NCBI GenBank assembly: GCA_001604065.1
Contig: LVAO01000006.1
Location: 1 to 64,000 of the forward strand
Source of the DNA: Clostridiales bacterium Firm_09
Lineage (GTDB): Bacteria > Bacillota > Clostridia > Christensenellales > DTU072
DNA: 64,000 nucleotides
Direction: 5' to 3'
Part shown: positions 41,396 through 51,323 of the stretch, piece after piece
How positions within the stretch are numbered: position 1 is the first letter of the stretch
Layout: the number at the start of each line of letters is the position of its first letter
The notes under the pieces: generated by a model
The model's database searches: none
What the model was told of the DNA's origin: nothing
What the model saw: the letters and a program-made list of their open reading frames with translations, nothing else
Made by a program: the position numbers and the translations under genes

Positions 41396-42919
41396 CTACA
41401 GAATTTCAAGATTTTTATGGAAGGCTTTGCGGAACTCCGGAGTCGCTTCGGTTGCATCCTTGATTTCAAGTGTCACGTCGCCCAGCGTTTTGGTTTTCAT
41501 GATGACGCTGTCGCCGAGGACATCGCAACTCAGGCCGGTAATAAGACCGCCGCAGCTTCTGTCAAAGCATTCTGCAATGCGGACAATCACACCCAGTTTC
41601 CTGACGGCATCCAGATCCTCTTCGGTCAGCATGGAGGCAAATCTGGAGATATCCAGATTCTCCAGTCCGTCCTTGCTGTGAAGTCCCGCGACAATCGCCG
41701 CAAGCACCAGGTCCTTTTGCGGTATGCCGTAAAGGTTGCTGTTGAGAATGATATACATGGAATGCTTGTGATGATCATAGAATTTGAAGCTGCTGCCGAT
41801 ATCATGCAGCATGCTGGCAACACGCAGAACCTTGACATAAGGACGGGGCAGCTTATGAAGAACCTTAAGCTGACGGAACAACTGCATGGACAGTTCGAAT
41901 ACATGCTCTGCATGCGCAGCATTCATATTAAAATGATGTATCCAGGTATAGATACTGTGTCCGAGAATATCGCTGATGGGTTTTTCGGCGACCGAAGGCG
42001 CGGCATAGCGGAACATCGCCCCCTCTCTGAGCCCCGCCCCGCTGATGATAAGCTCTCCGAATTTTGCAGAATCATAACGGAAATTCTTTATGGATGCAAT
42101 CACGGAAAGCGCCGCCGGAAATATATCCGCGCGCGCGCTGGACAAGCCCTTGATTCTGGATGTCTTGTCGATATCCAAAGGCTTGATGGTGTCGTATATG
42201 GTGTCAAATTCGTCAAAGGGCACCCGGTAATTGTGTGCCATATCAAGGGGATATTTCTTGAGTCTCCTGCTGATTTTGCCGAGGTTGCGGATAGAACCGC
42301 CCACACCGATCAGCTGTGTTTCGGGATCGATTTCTTTGAGCCAGGGAAGCTTGACAAGATGTTCGGTCACATAATTCTCGATTGCCAGAGCACGTTCTTC
42401 TGGATGGACATAATTTGAAAATTTTTCTGTCAGCGTCACGGCTCCGAAAGGAAGCGTATCCTGGGCGATCATCACACGGCGGTTGTAGTATATCATTTTG
42501 ACGCTGCCGCCCCCGATGTCAACAATCAGCCCTTTTGGGATATCCATAGAATTGATGACACCCTGATAAACAAAAGTAGCCTCTTCTTCCTGTGAAATCA
42601 CCGTCAGTTTTATACCGCAAGCGGTCTGCACTTCGTCCACAAATGCTTTCTGGTTTTTTGCGCGGCGAACGGCCGCTGTCGCATATGCAAACACCTTGTC
42701 CACTTTGTGGCTTTCATACAGCGTCCGGAAGGTGCGCAGAGTTTTGATGGTCTGCGCCATGCGGAGAGGACGCAAAAAGCCGTCAATCTCCATATCCTGA
42801 GCAAGCCGGACAGGCTCTTTGAGCTCGTCAATGACGGTAAAATATCCTCCGTCAAGGATTTCCGCAATCACCAGTCTTGCAGAGTTGGATCCTAAATCAA
42901 TAATTGCAATTTTTTCCAT
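41396..42919 (-). CDS. Ppx/GppA exopolyphosphatase with HD-type C-terminal domain
   Basis: 507 aa; IDLGSNSARLVIAEI; IVDIGGGSVKMI; ASMLHDIGSSFKFYDHHKHSMYII. Confidence 0.92.
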   Translation of the reverse strand: MEKIAIIDLGSNSARLVIAEILDGGYFTVIDELKEPVRLAQDMEIDGFLRPLRMAQTIKTLRTFRTLYESHKVDKVFAYATAAVRRAKNQKAFVDEVQTACGIKLTVISQEEEATFVYQGVINSMDIPKGLIVDIGGGSVKMIYYNRRVMIAQDTLPFGAVTLTEKFSNYVHPEERALAIENYVTEHLVKLPWLKEIDPETQLIGVGGSIRNLGKISRRLKKYPLDMAHNYRVPFDEFDTIYDTIKPLDIDKTSRIKGLSSARADIFPAALSVIASIKNFRYDSAKFGELIISGAGLREGAMFRYAAPSVAEKPISDILGHSIYTWIHHFNMNAAHAEHVFELSMQLFRQLKVLHKLPRPYVKVLRVASMLHDIGSSFKFYDHHKHSMYIILNSNLYGIPQKDLVLAAIVAGLHSKDGLENLDISRFASMLTEEDLDAVRKLGVIVRIAECFDRSCGGLITGLSCDVLGDSVIMKTKTLGDVTLEIKDATEATPEFRKAFHKNLEIL

Positions 42920-42985
42920 TATGTAATCCTTAACCCTTTTGTTACCTTTTTTATCCTTTCTTCTGTATTTTATTCTGTTCGGACA

Positions 42986-43939
42986 TCAATTGATTTTATT
43001 GATCGGCGCGCCCGCAAGATAAGCGCGCAGGTTTTCTTCGGCAATCTTCATCAGCCTCCTGCGCGCTTCTGTCGTTGCCCAGGCAATATGCGGCGTTATG
43101 ACCGTGCGCGGCGCCGCAAGCAAGGGATTGTCTGACAGCGGCGGCTCTTTGCCGAGAACATCCAGCCCCGCAGCGGCTACTCGGCCTTCCCATAACGCTT
43201 CTGCAAGATCCGACTCATTGATAAGTCCCCCTCTTGCCGTATTGATGAGGATAACGCCGGGCTTCATCTTGTCTATGGCAGCCTTGTTGATCATTCCCGC
43301 GTTTTCTGCATTCAGCGGGCAATTGAGCGAAACAATATCGCTGACGCGATAAAGTTCTTCAAGAGAAGAAACCAGCTTGCCCTTGACGCCCGCCGCACCG
43401 GATTTTCCTTTGTTGTAGGCAACCACATTCAGCCCAAACGCCTCTGCAATTTCTGCGACACGTCTTCCGATGCGCCCATATCCTATTATGCCGATCGTCT
43501 TGCCCGATAATTCGCTTATCTTTTCGTAATAACAGAAATCTCTTGATCGGACCCAATCCCCCTGCCGGACAGAAGCTGCATGCATGCTGGTTTTGTTCAC
43601 AATTTCGAAAAGTAAGGCAAAAACATGCTGAACTACGCTCTCTGTGCTGTATGCAGGAATATTGGTCACCGTAATGCCCTTTGCAGAGGCATAAACATAG
43701 TCAATGTTATTGTATCCGGTCGCCAATTCTCCGATGTACTTCAGGCCGGGCAGTGCATCCAGGACTTCCCGCGAAATAATACATTTGTTGGTCAGCATTG
43801 CTTCTGCATCGCCCTGCCTTTCTACAATTTGCGCCGCCGGCGTTCTGTCATAGACCGTAAGATTGCCAAGTGTGCGGAATCCTTCCCAATCCAGATCTCC
43901 GGGGTTCAGACAATAGCCGTCCAGTACAACAATATTCAA
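42986..43939 (-). CDS. D-2-hydroxyacid dehydrogenase
   Basis: 317 aa; GKTIGIIGYGRIGRRVAEIAEAFG; LDVLGKEPPLSDNPLL. Confidence 0.9.
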   Translation of the reverse strand: MNIVVLDGYCLNPGDLDWEGFRTLGNLTVYDRTPAAQIVERQGDAEAMLTNKCIISREVLDALPGLKYIGELATGYNNIDYVYASAKGITVTNIPAYSTESVVQHVFALLFEIVNKTSMHAASVRQGDWVRSRDFCYYEKISELSGKTIGIIGYGRIGRRVAEIAEAFGLNVVAYNKGKSGAAGVKGKLVSSLEELYRVSDIVSLNCPLNAENAGMINKAAIDKMKPGVILINTARGGLINESDLAEALWEGRVAAAGLDVLGKEPPLSDNPLLAAPRTVITPHIAWATTEARRRLMKIAEENLRAYLAGAPINKIN

Positions 43940-44102
43940 AAATCCTCTCCTTTTTTATTTCATTGCCATATTCATATTATAATAATCATAAAGCAAATGT
44001 AAACTTAAGTCAATAGGGAAAATGGGGGTAAAAAAATAGAAAACCAATCGATAAATATAAAGTAAACATTACTAAGGGAAAAATGTTCCGCTGCCATGCA
44101 AA

Positions 44103-44136
44103 CAAAAAGCATCATGCAGTTTGGGTGCATAATGCT
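44103..44136 (-). terminator. Rho-independent terminator of the DUF1508 gene
   Basis: Minus strand GCATTATGCACCCAAACTGCATGATGCTTTTTGTTT. Confidence 0.8.
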
Positions 44137-44164
44137 TCTTTCAAATAACCGAGATTCTCTTTAT

Positions 44165-44183
44165 AAGGTATTTGTGAAGTTTG
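44165..44183. repeat. 19-mer AAGGTATTTGTGAAGTTTG, also at 61214-61232
   Basis: Exact match between two intergenic sites. Confidence 0.7.
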
Positions 44184-44187
44184 GTCC

Positions 44188-45030
44188 TTAAGCTTCGCTG
44201 ATTGTATGGTTAAGGACGATATGCTTGAGGCTTTTGATTCCTTTATAGCAATTCTCTTTGGTTGTATAGCCTTGGCTTGCCAGAAGATTGACCGCGTTGG
44301 CCGCACGCAGGCGGAAGCGGAATTTGTTCTCGTTGTCGCGGTAGATTTCGTAAGCGGGACGGCCGATGACAGCTTTATAATCGCTTTTGGTCGCATCCAC
44401 GGTTTCTGCGTCCGCAATACTGATTACGGCGTCTATGCCGCCTTTGCAGGAATATTTATTGGCATAACCCTGGCTATGGCCGATTACAAAACCATTGGCA
44501 GCCTTAACCTTAAAACGAAAGCGGTTGCCGTTGTCCTTATAAATCTGAATGACACCCGGCCTTTTGAGCGCATCCGCCAGTTTTTCACTTTCTATCTGGG
44601 CGGGTTCCGGCGCCGGCGGCTCGGAAGGCGGAAGCGTTTCCTTCATCCTTTTCGCAGGTTCTTTTGCAGGCGTCATGATGGCAACCTTGGGATTTTCTTC
44701 CTTCTTGGCAACGGGGCCGACCGCGGCACAAGGTTTTTCGGCTGCAACAGGCGCTTTTAAGGGATCCTGTTCCGTCTCAAAACGCGGCGCGGTTTTGACG
44801 GACGCTTGGGGGACCGCGGGTGCGGGCACTTGCGCCGGCACAACCGGTCCGGAGGATCCGGTCTGCACGTTTGTCTCAGGAGAGGCCTTTCTTTTCCTGT
44901 TTTTTGCCCGCGATGAAGCCGCGACAAGAACGATTACCAGCAGCAGCAGGGCAGCACCTCCGATGCACGCATAAAGAACATTGTCCGCAAAAAAAACGAC
45001 AATGGATTCCCACAATTCGCTCAGATTCAT
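44188..45030 (-). CDS. Membrane-anchored protein with two DUF1508 (YegP-like) repeats
   Basis: N-terminal TM, Pro/Ala-rich linker, then VIQIYKDNGNRFRFKVKAANGFVIGHSQGY and AYEIYRDNENKFRFRLRAANAVNLLASQGY. Confidence 0.8.
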   Translation of the reverse strand: MNLSELWESIVVFFADNVLYACIGGAALLLLVIVLVAASSRAKNRKRKASPETNVQTGSSGPVVPAQVPAPAVPQASVKTAPRFETEQDPLKAPVAAEKPCAAVGPVAKKEENPKVAIMTPAKEPAKRMKETLPPSEPPAPEPAQIESEKLADALKRPGVIQIYKDNGNRFRFKVKAANGFVIGHSQGYANKYSCKGGIDAVISIADAETVDATKSDYKAVIGRPAYEIYRDNENKFRFRLRAANAVNLLASQGYTTKENCYKGIKSLKHIVLNHTISEA

Positions 45031-45059
45031 GTTTTCTTCCTCCTGAGAAAATATTGATT

Positions 45060-46883
45060 CTATTTCTTTCTGTCCCGCATGGTTTTTCTCATTCTTTCAT
45101 CGTGATTCAGGATAATTTTACGGATGCGCAATGTTTTCGGAGTCACTTCCAGCATTTCGTCTTCGTCAAGAAATTCAATGCATTCTTCAAGCGAAAATTT
45201 CCGCGGCGGCTCCAGTCTCATCGCCTCATCGCTTCCGGAAGCGCGCATGTTGGTGACATGCTTCTTCTTGCAGACATTCACGCAGAGATCGTCCGGTTTG
45301 GGAGAATATCCGACCACCATGCCCGCGTAGACCTGCGTCTGGGGTTCAATGAACAATATGCCTCTTTCCTGCGCGTTGAACAATCCATAGGTAACAGCCT
45401 CCCCTGTTTCAAACGCGATAAGCGCACCGGAAGATCTGCGGGAAAATGCCTTTTTGACCGGAGCATATCCGTCAAAGATGCTGCTCATGATGCCTTCACC
45501 TTTTGTGTTTGTCAAAAAGTCGTTTCTGTATCCCAGAAGTCCTCTTTCAGGCACCCTGAATTCCATTTTGACTCTGTTGTTGAAGGTATGCATATTGGTC
45601 AGCTCGCCCTGCCGTCTGCCCATATCGTCCATGATGGTGCTCATTGCCCAGTCCGGCACTTCTATCGTCAATCGTTCATATGGCTCACAATTGACTCCGT
45701 CGATAACCTTATTGATGACCTGCGGCATGGACACCTGAAATTCGTATCCCTCCCTCCTCATATTTTCTATGAGGATGGAAAGATGGATTTCGCCTCTGCC
45801 GGAAACAACAAACGAATCCGTGGTATCAGTATCCTCAACCCGCAGCGATACATCCTTGAGAAGCTCTTTATAAAGCCTTGCCCGCAGGTGCCTGGACGTG
45901 ACAAATTTGCCTTCCCTGCCTGCAAACGGACTGTCGTTCACAGAGAACACCATCTGAAGAGTAGGCTCCGATATTTTGACAAAGTTGAGCGGCTCCACTT
46001 TTTCGGGCGAGCAAATGGTTTGACCGATTGTAATGTTTTCTATGCCGCTGAAGCAGACGATATCCCCCACGGAAGCGCTCTGGACATTGATTCTTGTAAG
46101 GCCATTGAACTGATAGATGTTGGTTATTTTTGAATTATACACTTCGTTCGTATGGTAGTTGCAGACGGTGACCTCCTGATTGGTTTTCATTTTTCCGCGT
46201 TCTATGCGTCCGATGGCGATGCGTCCCACATAGTCATTATAGTCGATTGAAGAAACAAGAACCTGCAAAGGCGCATCGTCTTCTCCCTCGGGAGGAAGGA
46301 TGTGTTTCAGTATCGTGTCAAACAACGGCTTAAGGTCGGTACCCAACTTGTCCGGCGTATAGCTTGCGACGCCAGCTCTACCCGAGCAGTAAATGATGGG
46401 GCTTTCCAATTGCTCTTCGTTGGCGTTGAGGTCCAGAAGCAGTTCATAGATTTCTTCCAGCACCTCCTGAGGACGCGCGTCCGGCTTGTCAATCTTATTG
46501 ATGCATATGATGACGCGGTGCTTCATTTCGAGCGCTTTCTGCAGTACAAAACGTGTCTGCGGCATCGGCCCCTCATAGGCATCCACCAAGAGGACGACAC
46601 CATTGATCATTTTGAGAACACGTTCCACTTCCCCTGAGAAATCCGCATGCCCGGGCGTATCCACAATATTGATTTTGACATCATTATACATGCAGGAAGT
46701 GTTTTTGGCAAGTATGGTGATTCCGCGTTCTCTTTCGAGGGGGTTGCTGTCCATGACACAGGTTTCGACCACCTGATTCTCACGGAACATTCCGCCCTGT
46801 TTCAGTAATGCGTCCACAAGCGTGGTTTTGCCGTGGTCGACGTGTGCAATGATTGCTATATTTCTTAAATCCTTTCTGATCAT
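45060..46883 (-). CDS. typA: GTPase TypA/BipA
   Basis: 607 aa; NIAIIAHVDHGKTTLVDALLKQGGMFREN; DSNPLERERGITILAKN. Confidence 0.97.
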   Translation of the reverse strand: MIRKDLRNIAIIAHVDHGKTTLVDALLKQGGMFRENQVVETCVMDSNPLERERGITILAKNTSCMYNDVKINIVDTPGHADFSGEVERVLKMINGVVLLVDAYEGPMPQTRFVLQKALEMKHRVIICINKIDKPDARPQEVLEEIYELLLDLNANEEQLESPIIYCSGRAGVASYTPDKLGTDLKPLFDTILKHILPPEGEDDAPLQVLVSSIDYNDYVGRIAIGRIERGKMKTNQEVTVCNYHTNEVYNSKITNIYQFNGLTRINVQSASVGDIVCFSGIENITIGQTICSPEKVEPLNFVKISEPTLQMVFSVNDSPFAGREGKFVTSRHLRARLYKELLKDVSLRVEDTDTTDSFVVSGRGEIHLSILIENMRREGYEFQVSMPQVINKVIDGVNCEPYERLTIEVPDWAMSTIMDDMGRRQGELTNMHTFNNRVKMEFRVPERGLLGYRNDFLTNTKGEGIMSSIFDGYAPVKKAFSRRSSGALIAFETGEAVTYGLFNAQERGILFIEPQTQVYAGMVVGYSPKPDDLCVNVCKKKHVTNMRASGSDEAMRLEPPRKFSLEECIEFLDEDEMLEVTPKTLRIRKIILNHDERMRKTMRDRKK

Positions 46884-46890
46884 ATTCCAA

Positions 46891-47688
46891 TTATGTTTGC
46901 GGCATTATGGTGTAGAACACCTCTGCCCAGTTGTCCGACGGCGCATACATGATATCGATTATTCTGTCTCCGTATTCGCCTTGCTCATAAATCACGTAAT
47001 CATACGTGGTTGCTCTGTAATAAATCTTCCATTCTCCGCTTTCGCCATTGCCGAATCCGAAATCAAATGTTTTCAAATCCATGGCATTCATGACTTTTTT
47101 GGGATGCAGCATCATCGTATCTTTGTCCTGGCCGGGCGCAACAATAAAGAACTCATAGTAATTGACATATCCCTCTTTGACAACACCTTCTTTGTTCCTG
47201 TAATAATATGTCACAGGGTTCCAGGTGTCGATGAGCATTCTGATTTCAATCTGTTCGCCCTTTTTGTATTGCGCAATCCGGAAAGGCTCCGGCGTGTCGA
47301 GCGTAAGCGGAGGTATGACATACTCCTTCCAATCTGAAAATTCGCTTTCGCTTTTTCTCAGCACCGCTTTGACACGGAAGCTCAGAATTCCCTTTACGCG
47401 TTCGACAACACGATAATTATTTGCTGTTTTTACAACGTGGGTTTCTGCGCGATACAGAACATAGTCGTATTTGTATTCCAGCACATAGTATTCGGCGCCG
47501 GGCACCTTGTTCCACTTGATTACAGCAGAAAAATCCGGATACGCGGTAAGCGCTTCCACTTTCGGCGAAGGAATATCATAGGATGAAAGATACGCAAAGA
47601 ACGAAAATGCCGCACTGCCGAAAATGGCAGACACCGTGATGATTGCCAGAATGAATATCAGCTTTTTGCGCTTATCCGGATTTTTCAA
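46891..47688 (-). CDS. Membrane-anchored fibronectin-III-like hypothetical protein
   Basis: 265 aa; N-terminal TM; FnIII-like VIKWNKVPGAEYYVLEYKYD. Confidence 0.6.
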   Translation of the reverse strand: MKNPDKRKKLIFILAIITVSAIFGSAAFSFFAYLSSYDIPSPKVEALTAYPDFSAVIKWNKVPGAEYYVLEYKYDYVLYRAETHVVKTANNYRVVERVKGILSFRVKAVLRKSESEFSDWKEYVIPPLTLDTPEPFRIAQYKKGEQIEIRMLIDTWNPVTYYYRNKEGVVKEGYVNYYEFFIVAPGQDKDTMMLHPKKVMNAMDLKTFDFGFGNGESGEWKIYYRATTYDYVIYEQGEYGDRIIDIMYAPSDNWAEVFYTIMPQT

Positions 47689-47691
47689 ATG

Positions 47692-48942
47692 CTATTTCAC
47701 CAGAACTTTTTTAAGTTTTGCAAAACGGGGCAATCCATCTTCAAGCGGCGCTTTGCAATCACCCTGAATGAGCGGCAGCGCGTAATCGATAAATGCCTGT
47801 CCGAGCATCGTGCCGTCTCCGGTAATCCACTCCAAAGGAACCTTTTTTTCTGTATTGGCGGCAAGTGCGACATCCATCAGCTTATATTTGCAGACGTATT
47901 TGCCGGAGGACATATCACGCTCAAACACTACCATTTTATCGGTTTCTCCTGCGACGGCAGCCCGTACGGCTTTTTGTCCCGCCTTAAAGGCTTCTTCTAC
48001 GTCGATTCTGCTTGCGAGGTGCGCACCGCATCTCTGCATCAGTGAAAATTCGATGCCTCTTACCTTGACGCCGTAGCGGTTGCCGATGAGGTCGGCAAGC
48101 TTAATCGCCAATCCGCCAAGTTGCGCGTGTCCGAAATTGTCCTTCTTCATCTGCTCTGCGGAAATTGCCTCCGCAACGTATTCGCCCTCGGGGGTCTTGA
48201 TGCCCTCCGAAACAGCGACAATGCACTTACCCTTGTTCTTGTCCATTATCTCCTTGACCCTGACAAGGAATTTCTCAATATCAAAAGGCAATTCCGGAAG
48301 ATAAATGAGATCGGGACCCAGGCCCTTATAGCTTGCGAGCGCCGATGCCGCAGTCAGCCAGCCGGCATTGCGGCCCATAATTTCGACGACCGTCACCTGT
48401 CCTTTGTCATAAACAGTTGCATCAAGATTCAGTTCCATCATTGTCGTAGCGACATATTTTGCGGCGGAGGCATAACCCGGGCAATGGTCGGTTCCATAAA
48501 GATCATTGTCGATGGTCTTGGGCACGCCGATCACGTTGCAATCATAGCCGGACTTCATAAGGTATTTTGAAACTTTGTTGCAGGTGTCCATGCTGTCATT
48601 GCCGCCATTATAGAAAAAATAACGGACATTGTATTTTTTGAAGATTTCAAGAATCCTCTTATAATCCGTTTCGTCGGCCTCCGCGTTCTTCAGCTTGTAG
48701 CGCACGGAGCCCAAAGCAGACGAAGGTGTATATTTAAGAAGTTCCAGCTCCTTTTTATCCTCTTTGCTGATATCATAGAGTCTGTCATCCAAAATGCCTT
48801 TGATGCCATGGGCGGCGCCATAGACGGCAGTAATGTTCTTTTGTTTGAGCGCTTCAAGAAAGACTCCCGCCGCGCTGGCGTTAATGACCGACGTGGGACC
48901 GCCGGATTGTCCGAAAATGCAAGCTCCTACCAGATTTTTCAT
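47692..48942 (-). CDS. 6-phosphofructokinase, PPi-dependent type
   Basis: 416 aa; GGNDSMDT and GVPKTIDNDL signature residues. Confidence 0.9.
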   Translation of the reverse strand: MKNLVGACIFGQSGGPTSVINASAAGVFLEALKQKNITAVYGAAHGIKGILDDRLYDISKEDKKELELLKYTPSSALGSVRYKLKNAEADETDYKRILEIFKKYNVRYFFYNGGNDSMDTCNKVSKYLMKSGYDCNVIGVPKTIDNDLYGTDHCPGYASAAKYVATTMMELNLDATVYDKGQVTVVEIMGRNAGWLTAASALASYKGLGPDLIYLPELPFDIEKFLVRVKEIMDKNKGKCIVAVSEGIKTPEGEYVAEAISAEQMKKDNFGHAQLGGLAIKLADLIGNRYGVKVRGIEFSLMQRCGAHLASRIDVEEAFKAGQKAVRAAVAGETDKMVVFERDMSSGKYVCKYKLMDVALAANTEKKVPLEWITGDGTMLGQAFIDYALPLIQGDCKAPLEDGLPRFAKLKKVLVK

Positions 48943-48981
48943 AATCGTATATCTCCTTATACTATTTTGTACATTTATCGT

Positions 48982-49944
48982 TTACTGCGAGAGCAGCGTG
49001 GCGATTCTGTAGAGGTCTTTGTCGATGACGCGCGGCATATCAAGCGCTTCGACAACATCGACAGCGATGATCGCATTGTTTTTTATGCCGACAACCTTAC
49101 CGCCCTCATCATTTTTCAAAAGATCGACAGCCTTGACGGCGCAACGCGCGGCAAGCACTCTGTCTGCCATGCTTGGAGTGCCCCCTCTTTGTATGTATCC
49201 GAGCTTGACCGTGCGGATGACAATGGGGATTTTGGCTTCGATCTGCTTTTTGAGCGTATCCGCATCGCAGACGCCCTCGGCAAGCAATATGATATCCGAC
49301 ACCTTGCCTTTGATGATATTGCGCTTCATGGCAGCGCAAAGCTCGTCAAGGTTGAAAGGGATTTCCGGCACAATCATCGCTTCGGCGCCTCCCGCCAATC
49401 CCGCATACAAAGCAATGTCTCCGCAATGTCTTCCCATTACCTCAATGATACAAGCGCGGTCATGCGAGGTCATGGTATCGCGGATGTTGTTGATGGCAGA
49501 AAGAACGGTGTTTACCGCGGTATCAAAACCGAGCGTGTAATCCGTATAAGCAAGGTCATTGTCGATGGTGCCGGGAATGCCCGCACATGGAAAACCGTAT
49601 TGAACATACAAATCTTTCATGCCCCGGTAGGAACCATCGCCGCCGATAACAATCAGCCCTTCGATTCCGTACGCTTTGAGCACCTCGATGGCTTTATCCA
49701 TTCCTTCTTTGGTCTGGAATTCGGGACATCTTGCGGTTTTCAAGATTGTCCCTCCTCTGTGAATCGTATCCGAGACGGAGCGGCTGTCCATTTTGTAGAG
49801 GTTTCCTTTAATCAATCCGTCATAGCCTCTCTCTACGCCGAATACTTCCATATTTTGGGAGATTGCATAACGAACGGTCGCGCGTATGGCGGCGTTCATA
49901 CCGGGCGCATCTCCTCCGCTTGTCAGAACCGCTATTCTTCTCAT
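48982..49944 (-). CDS. pfkA: 6-phosphofructokinase, ATP-dependent type
   Basis: MRRIAVLTSGGDAPGMNAAIRA; GGDGSYRG; GIPGTIDNDL; start adjusted. Confidence 0.94.
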   Translation of the reverse strand: MRRIAVLTSGGDAPGMNAAIRATVRYAISQNMEVFGVERGYDGLIKGNLYKMDSRSVSDTIHRGGTILKTARCPEFQTKEGMDKAIEVLKAYGIEGLIVIGGDGSYRGMKDLYVQYGFPCAGIPGTIDNDLAYTDYTLGFDTAVNTVLSAINNIRDTMTSHDRACIIEVMGRHCGDIALYAGLAGGAEAMIVPEIPFNLDELCAAMKRNIIKGKVSDIILLAEGVCDADTLKKQIEAKIPIVIRTVKLGYIQRGGTPSMADRVLAARCAVKAVDLLKNDEGGKVVGIKNNAIIAVDVVEALDMPRVIDKDLYRIATLLSQ

Positions 49945-50064
49945 GGCATTACTCCTTTTTCTTTTTGCGGTCGTTTTTCTTTGACCGAATTCTTTGGTTG
50001 GCATGTTTTGTTTCGCTTATAATGATCTTTACCAATCCGGCAACAGGAAGAAGCAAAACAACGG

Positions 50065-51318
50065 TCACTGCCGTATCTGCCCATTGCCCGTCACCGTATA
50101 TTTGACGCTTGTCAGTTCCCGCAACCCGATGGGACCCCTTACATGAAGTTTTTGTGTACTGATGCCCATCTCCGCTCCGAGACCGAACTCAAAACCATCC
50201 GTAAAACGCGTGGATGCGTTGACATATACCGCAGCCGAATCCACTTCACGCATGAATTTTTCCGCCTTCTTCTGATCGGATGTCACGATCGCATCACTGT
50301 GCCGCGTACCATATTTGTTGATATGATCGATTGCCTCCTGAATGCCGGAAACTGCCTTCACCTTGATGATTAGGTCGTCATACTCCCGGTAAAACTCCTC
50401 TTCGTCTGCTTCTTTTATTTCGCAATCCGCTCCCGACAGGGACAATATTTCTTTTGTCCCGCGGATCTCAACTCCGGCGGCATAAAGCGAGGCAAGCATT
50501 TCTTTGATATATTCTGTGCCGAACTCCCTGTCAATCAGCAGGGTCTCAAGCGCATTGCAGGTGGACGGACGGCTGCATTTTGCGTTGATGGCAAGGCGGA
50601 TTGCCATATCCTTGTCTGCGTCAGACGCAATATACATATGGCAGTTGCCTCCGGAAGAAGCGATGACCGGCATTACAGCATTGGCGAGAACAACTTTTTT
50701 GAGTTCTTCTCCACCTCTGGGAATGACTACGTCGATGAATTTCTCTTGTCTGAGCATTTCTACCGTCAATGCGCGGTCCGCACCTTCGATAAGCCCCACG
50801 ATATCGGGAGAAAGACCGGTATCCATAAGCGCTTGCCTGATGAGTCCGACAAGACGCCCGACGCTTTCTGTACTGTCCCGGCTGCCGCGCAAAATGACGC
50901 CGTTGCCGCTTTTTATGCAAAGCGCCGCGGCATCGACTGCAACATTGGGACGCGCCTCAAAGATGATGCCGATTACTCCGAGAGGCGCCCGCACTCTGTC
51001 GATTTTCAGTCCGTTGGGCCGGATGACGCTTTCTACAATTTCGCCTACGGGATCGGGAAGCGCAATGATCGCGTCCAGTCCCTCCGCCATCTGCCGTATC
51101 CGCGCAGGACTGAGTGCCAGACGATCCAAATAGGCTGCACCCTTTCCGGCCGCTTTTGCCCTTTCTGAATCGAGGGCATTTGCCCTGAGGAGCTCCTCTT
51201 CATTTATAAACAAAAGCTCTTTAAGCCGGGACAGGACGCGGTTTTTTTGTTCTGTCGCGGAGGAAGAAAAAGAAAAAGAAGCATATTTGGCTTTGGCACA
51301 CAGATCGCCGACACTCAT
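50065..51318 (-). CDS. proA: Gamma-glutamyl phosphate reductase
   Basis: 417 aa; GVIGIIFEARPNVAVDAAALCIKSGNGVILRGS. Confidence 0.96.
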   Translation of the reverse strand: MSVGDLCAKAKYASFSFSSSATEQKNRVLSRLKELLFINEEELLRANALDSERAKAAGKGAAYLDRLALSPARIRQMAEGLDAIIALPDPVGEIVESVIRPNGLKIDRVRAPLGVIGIIFEARPNVAVDAAALCIKSGNGVILRGSRDSTESVGRLVGLIRQALMDTGLSPDIVGLIEGADRALTVEMLRQEKFIDVVIPRGGEELKKVVLANAVMPVIASSGGNCHMYIASDADKDMAIRLAINAKCSRPSTCNALETLLIDREFGTEYIKEMLASLYAAGVEIRGTKEILSLSGADCEIKEADEEEFYREYDDLIIKVKAVSGIQEAIDHINKYGTRHSDAIVTSDQKKAEKFMREVDSAAVYVNASTRFTDGFEFGLGAEMGISTQKLHVRGPIGLRELTSVKYTVTGNGQIRQ

Positions 51319-51323
51319 TAATT

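Noticed and set aside
44820-46133. 437 aa plus-strand ORF opposite typA and the DUF1508 gene
   Set aside because: Shadow ORF crossing two real genes on the other strand.
48808-50022. 404 aa plus-strand ORF opposite the pfk genes
   Set aside because: Shadow ORF spanning two genes with strong motif evidence.
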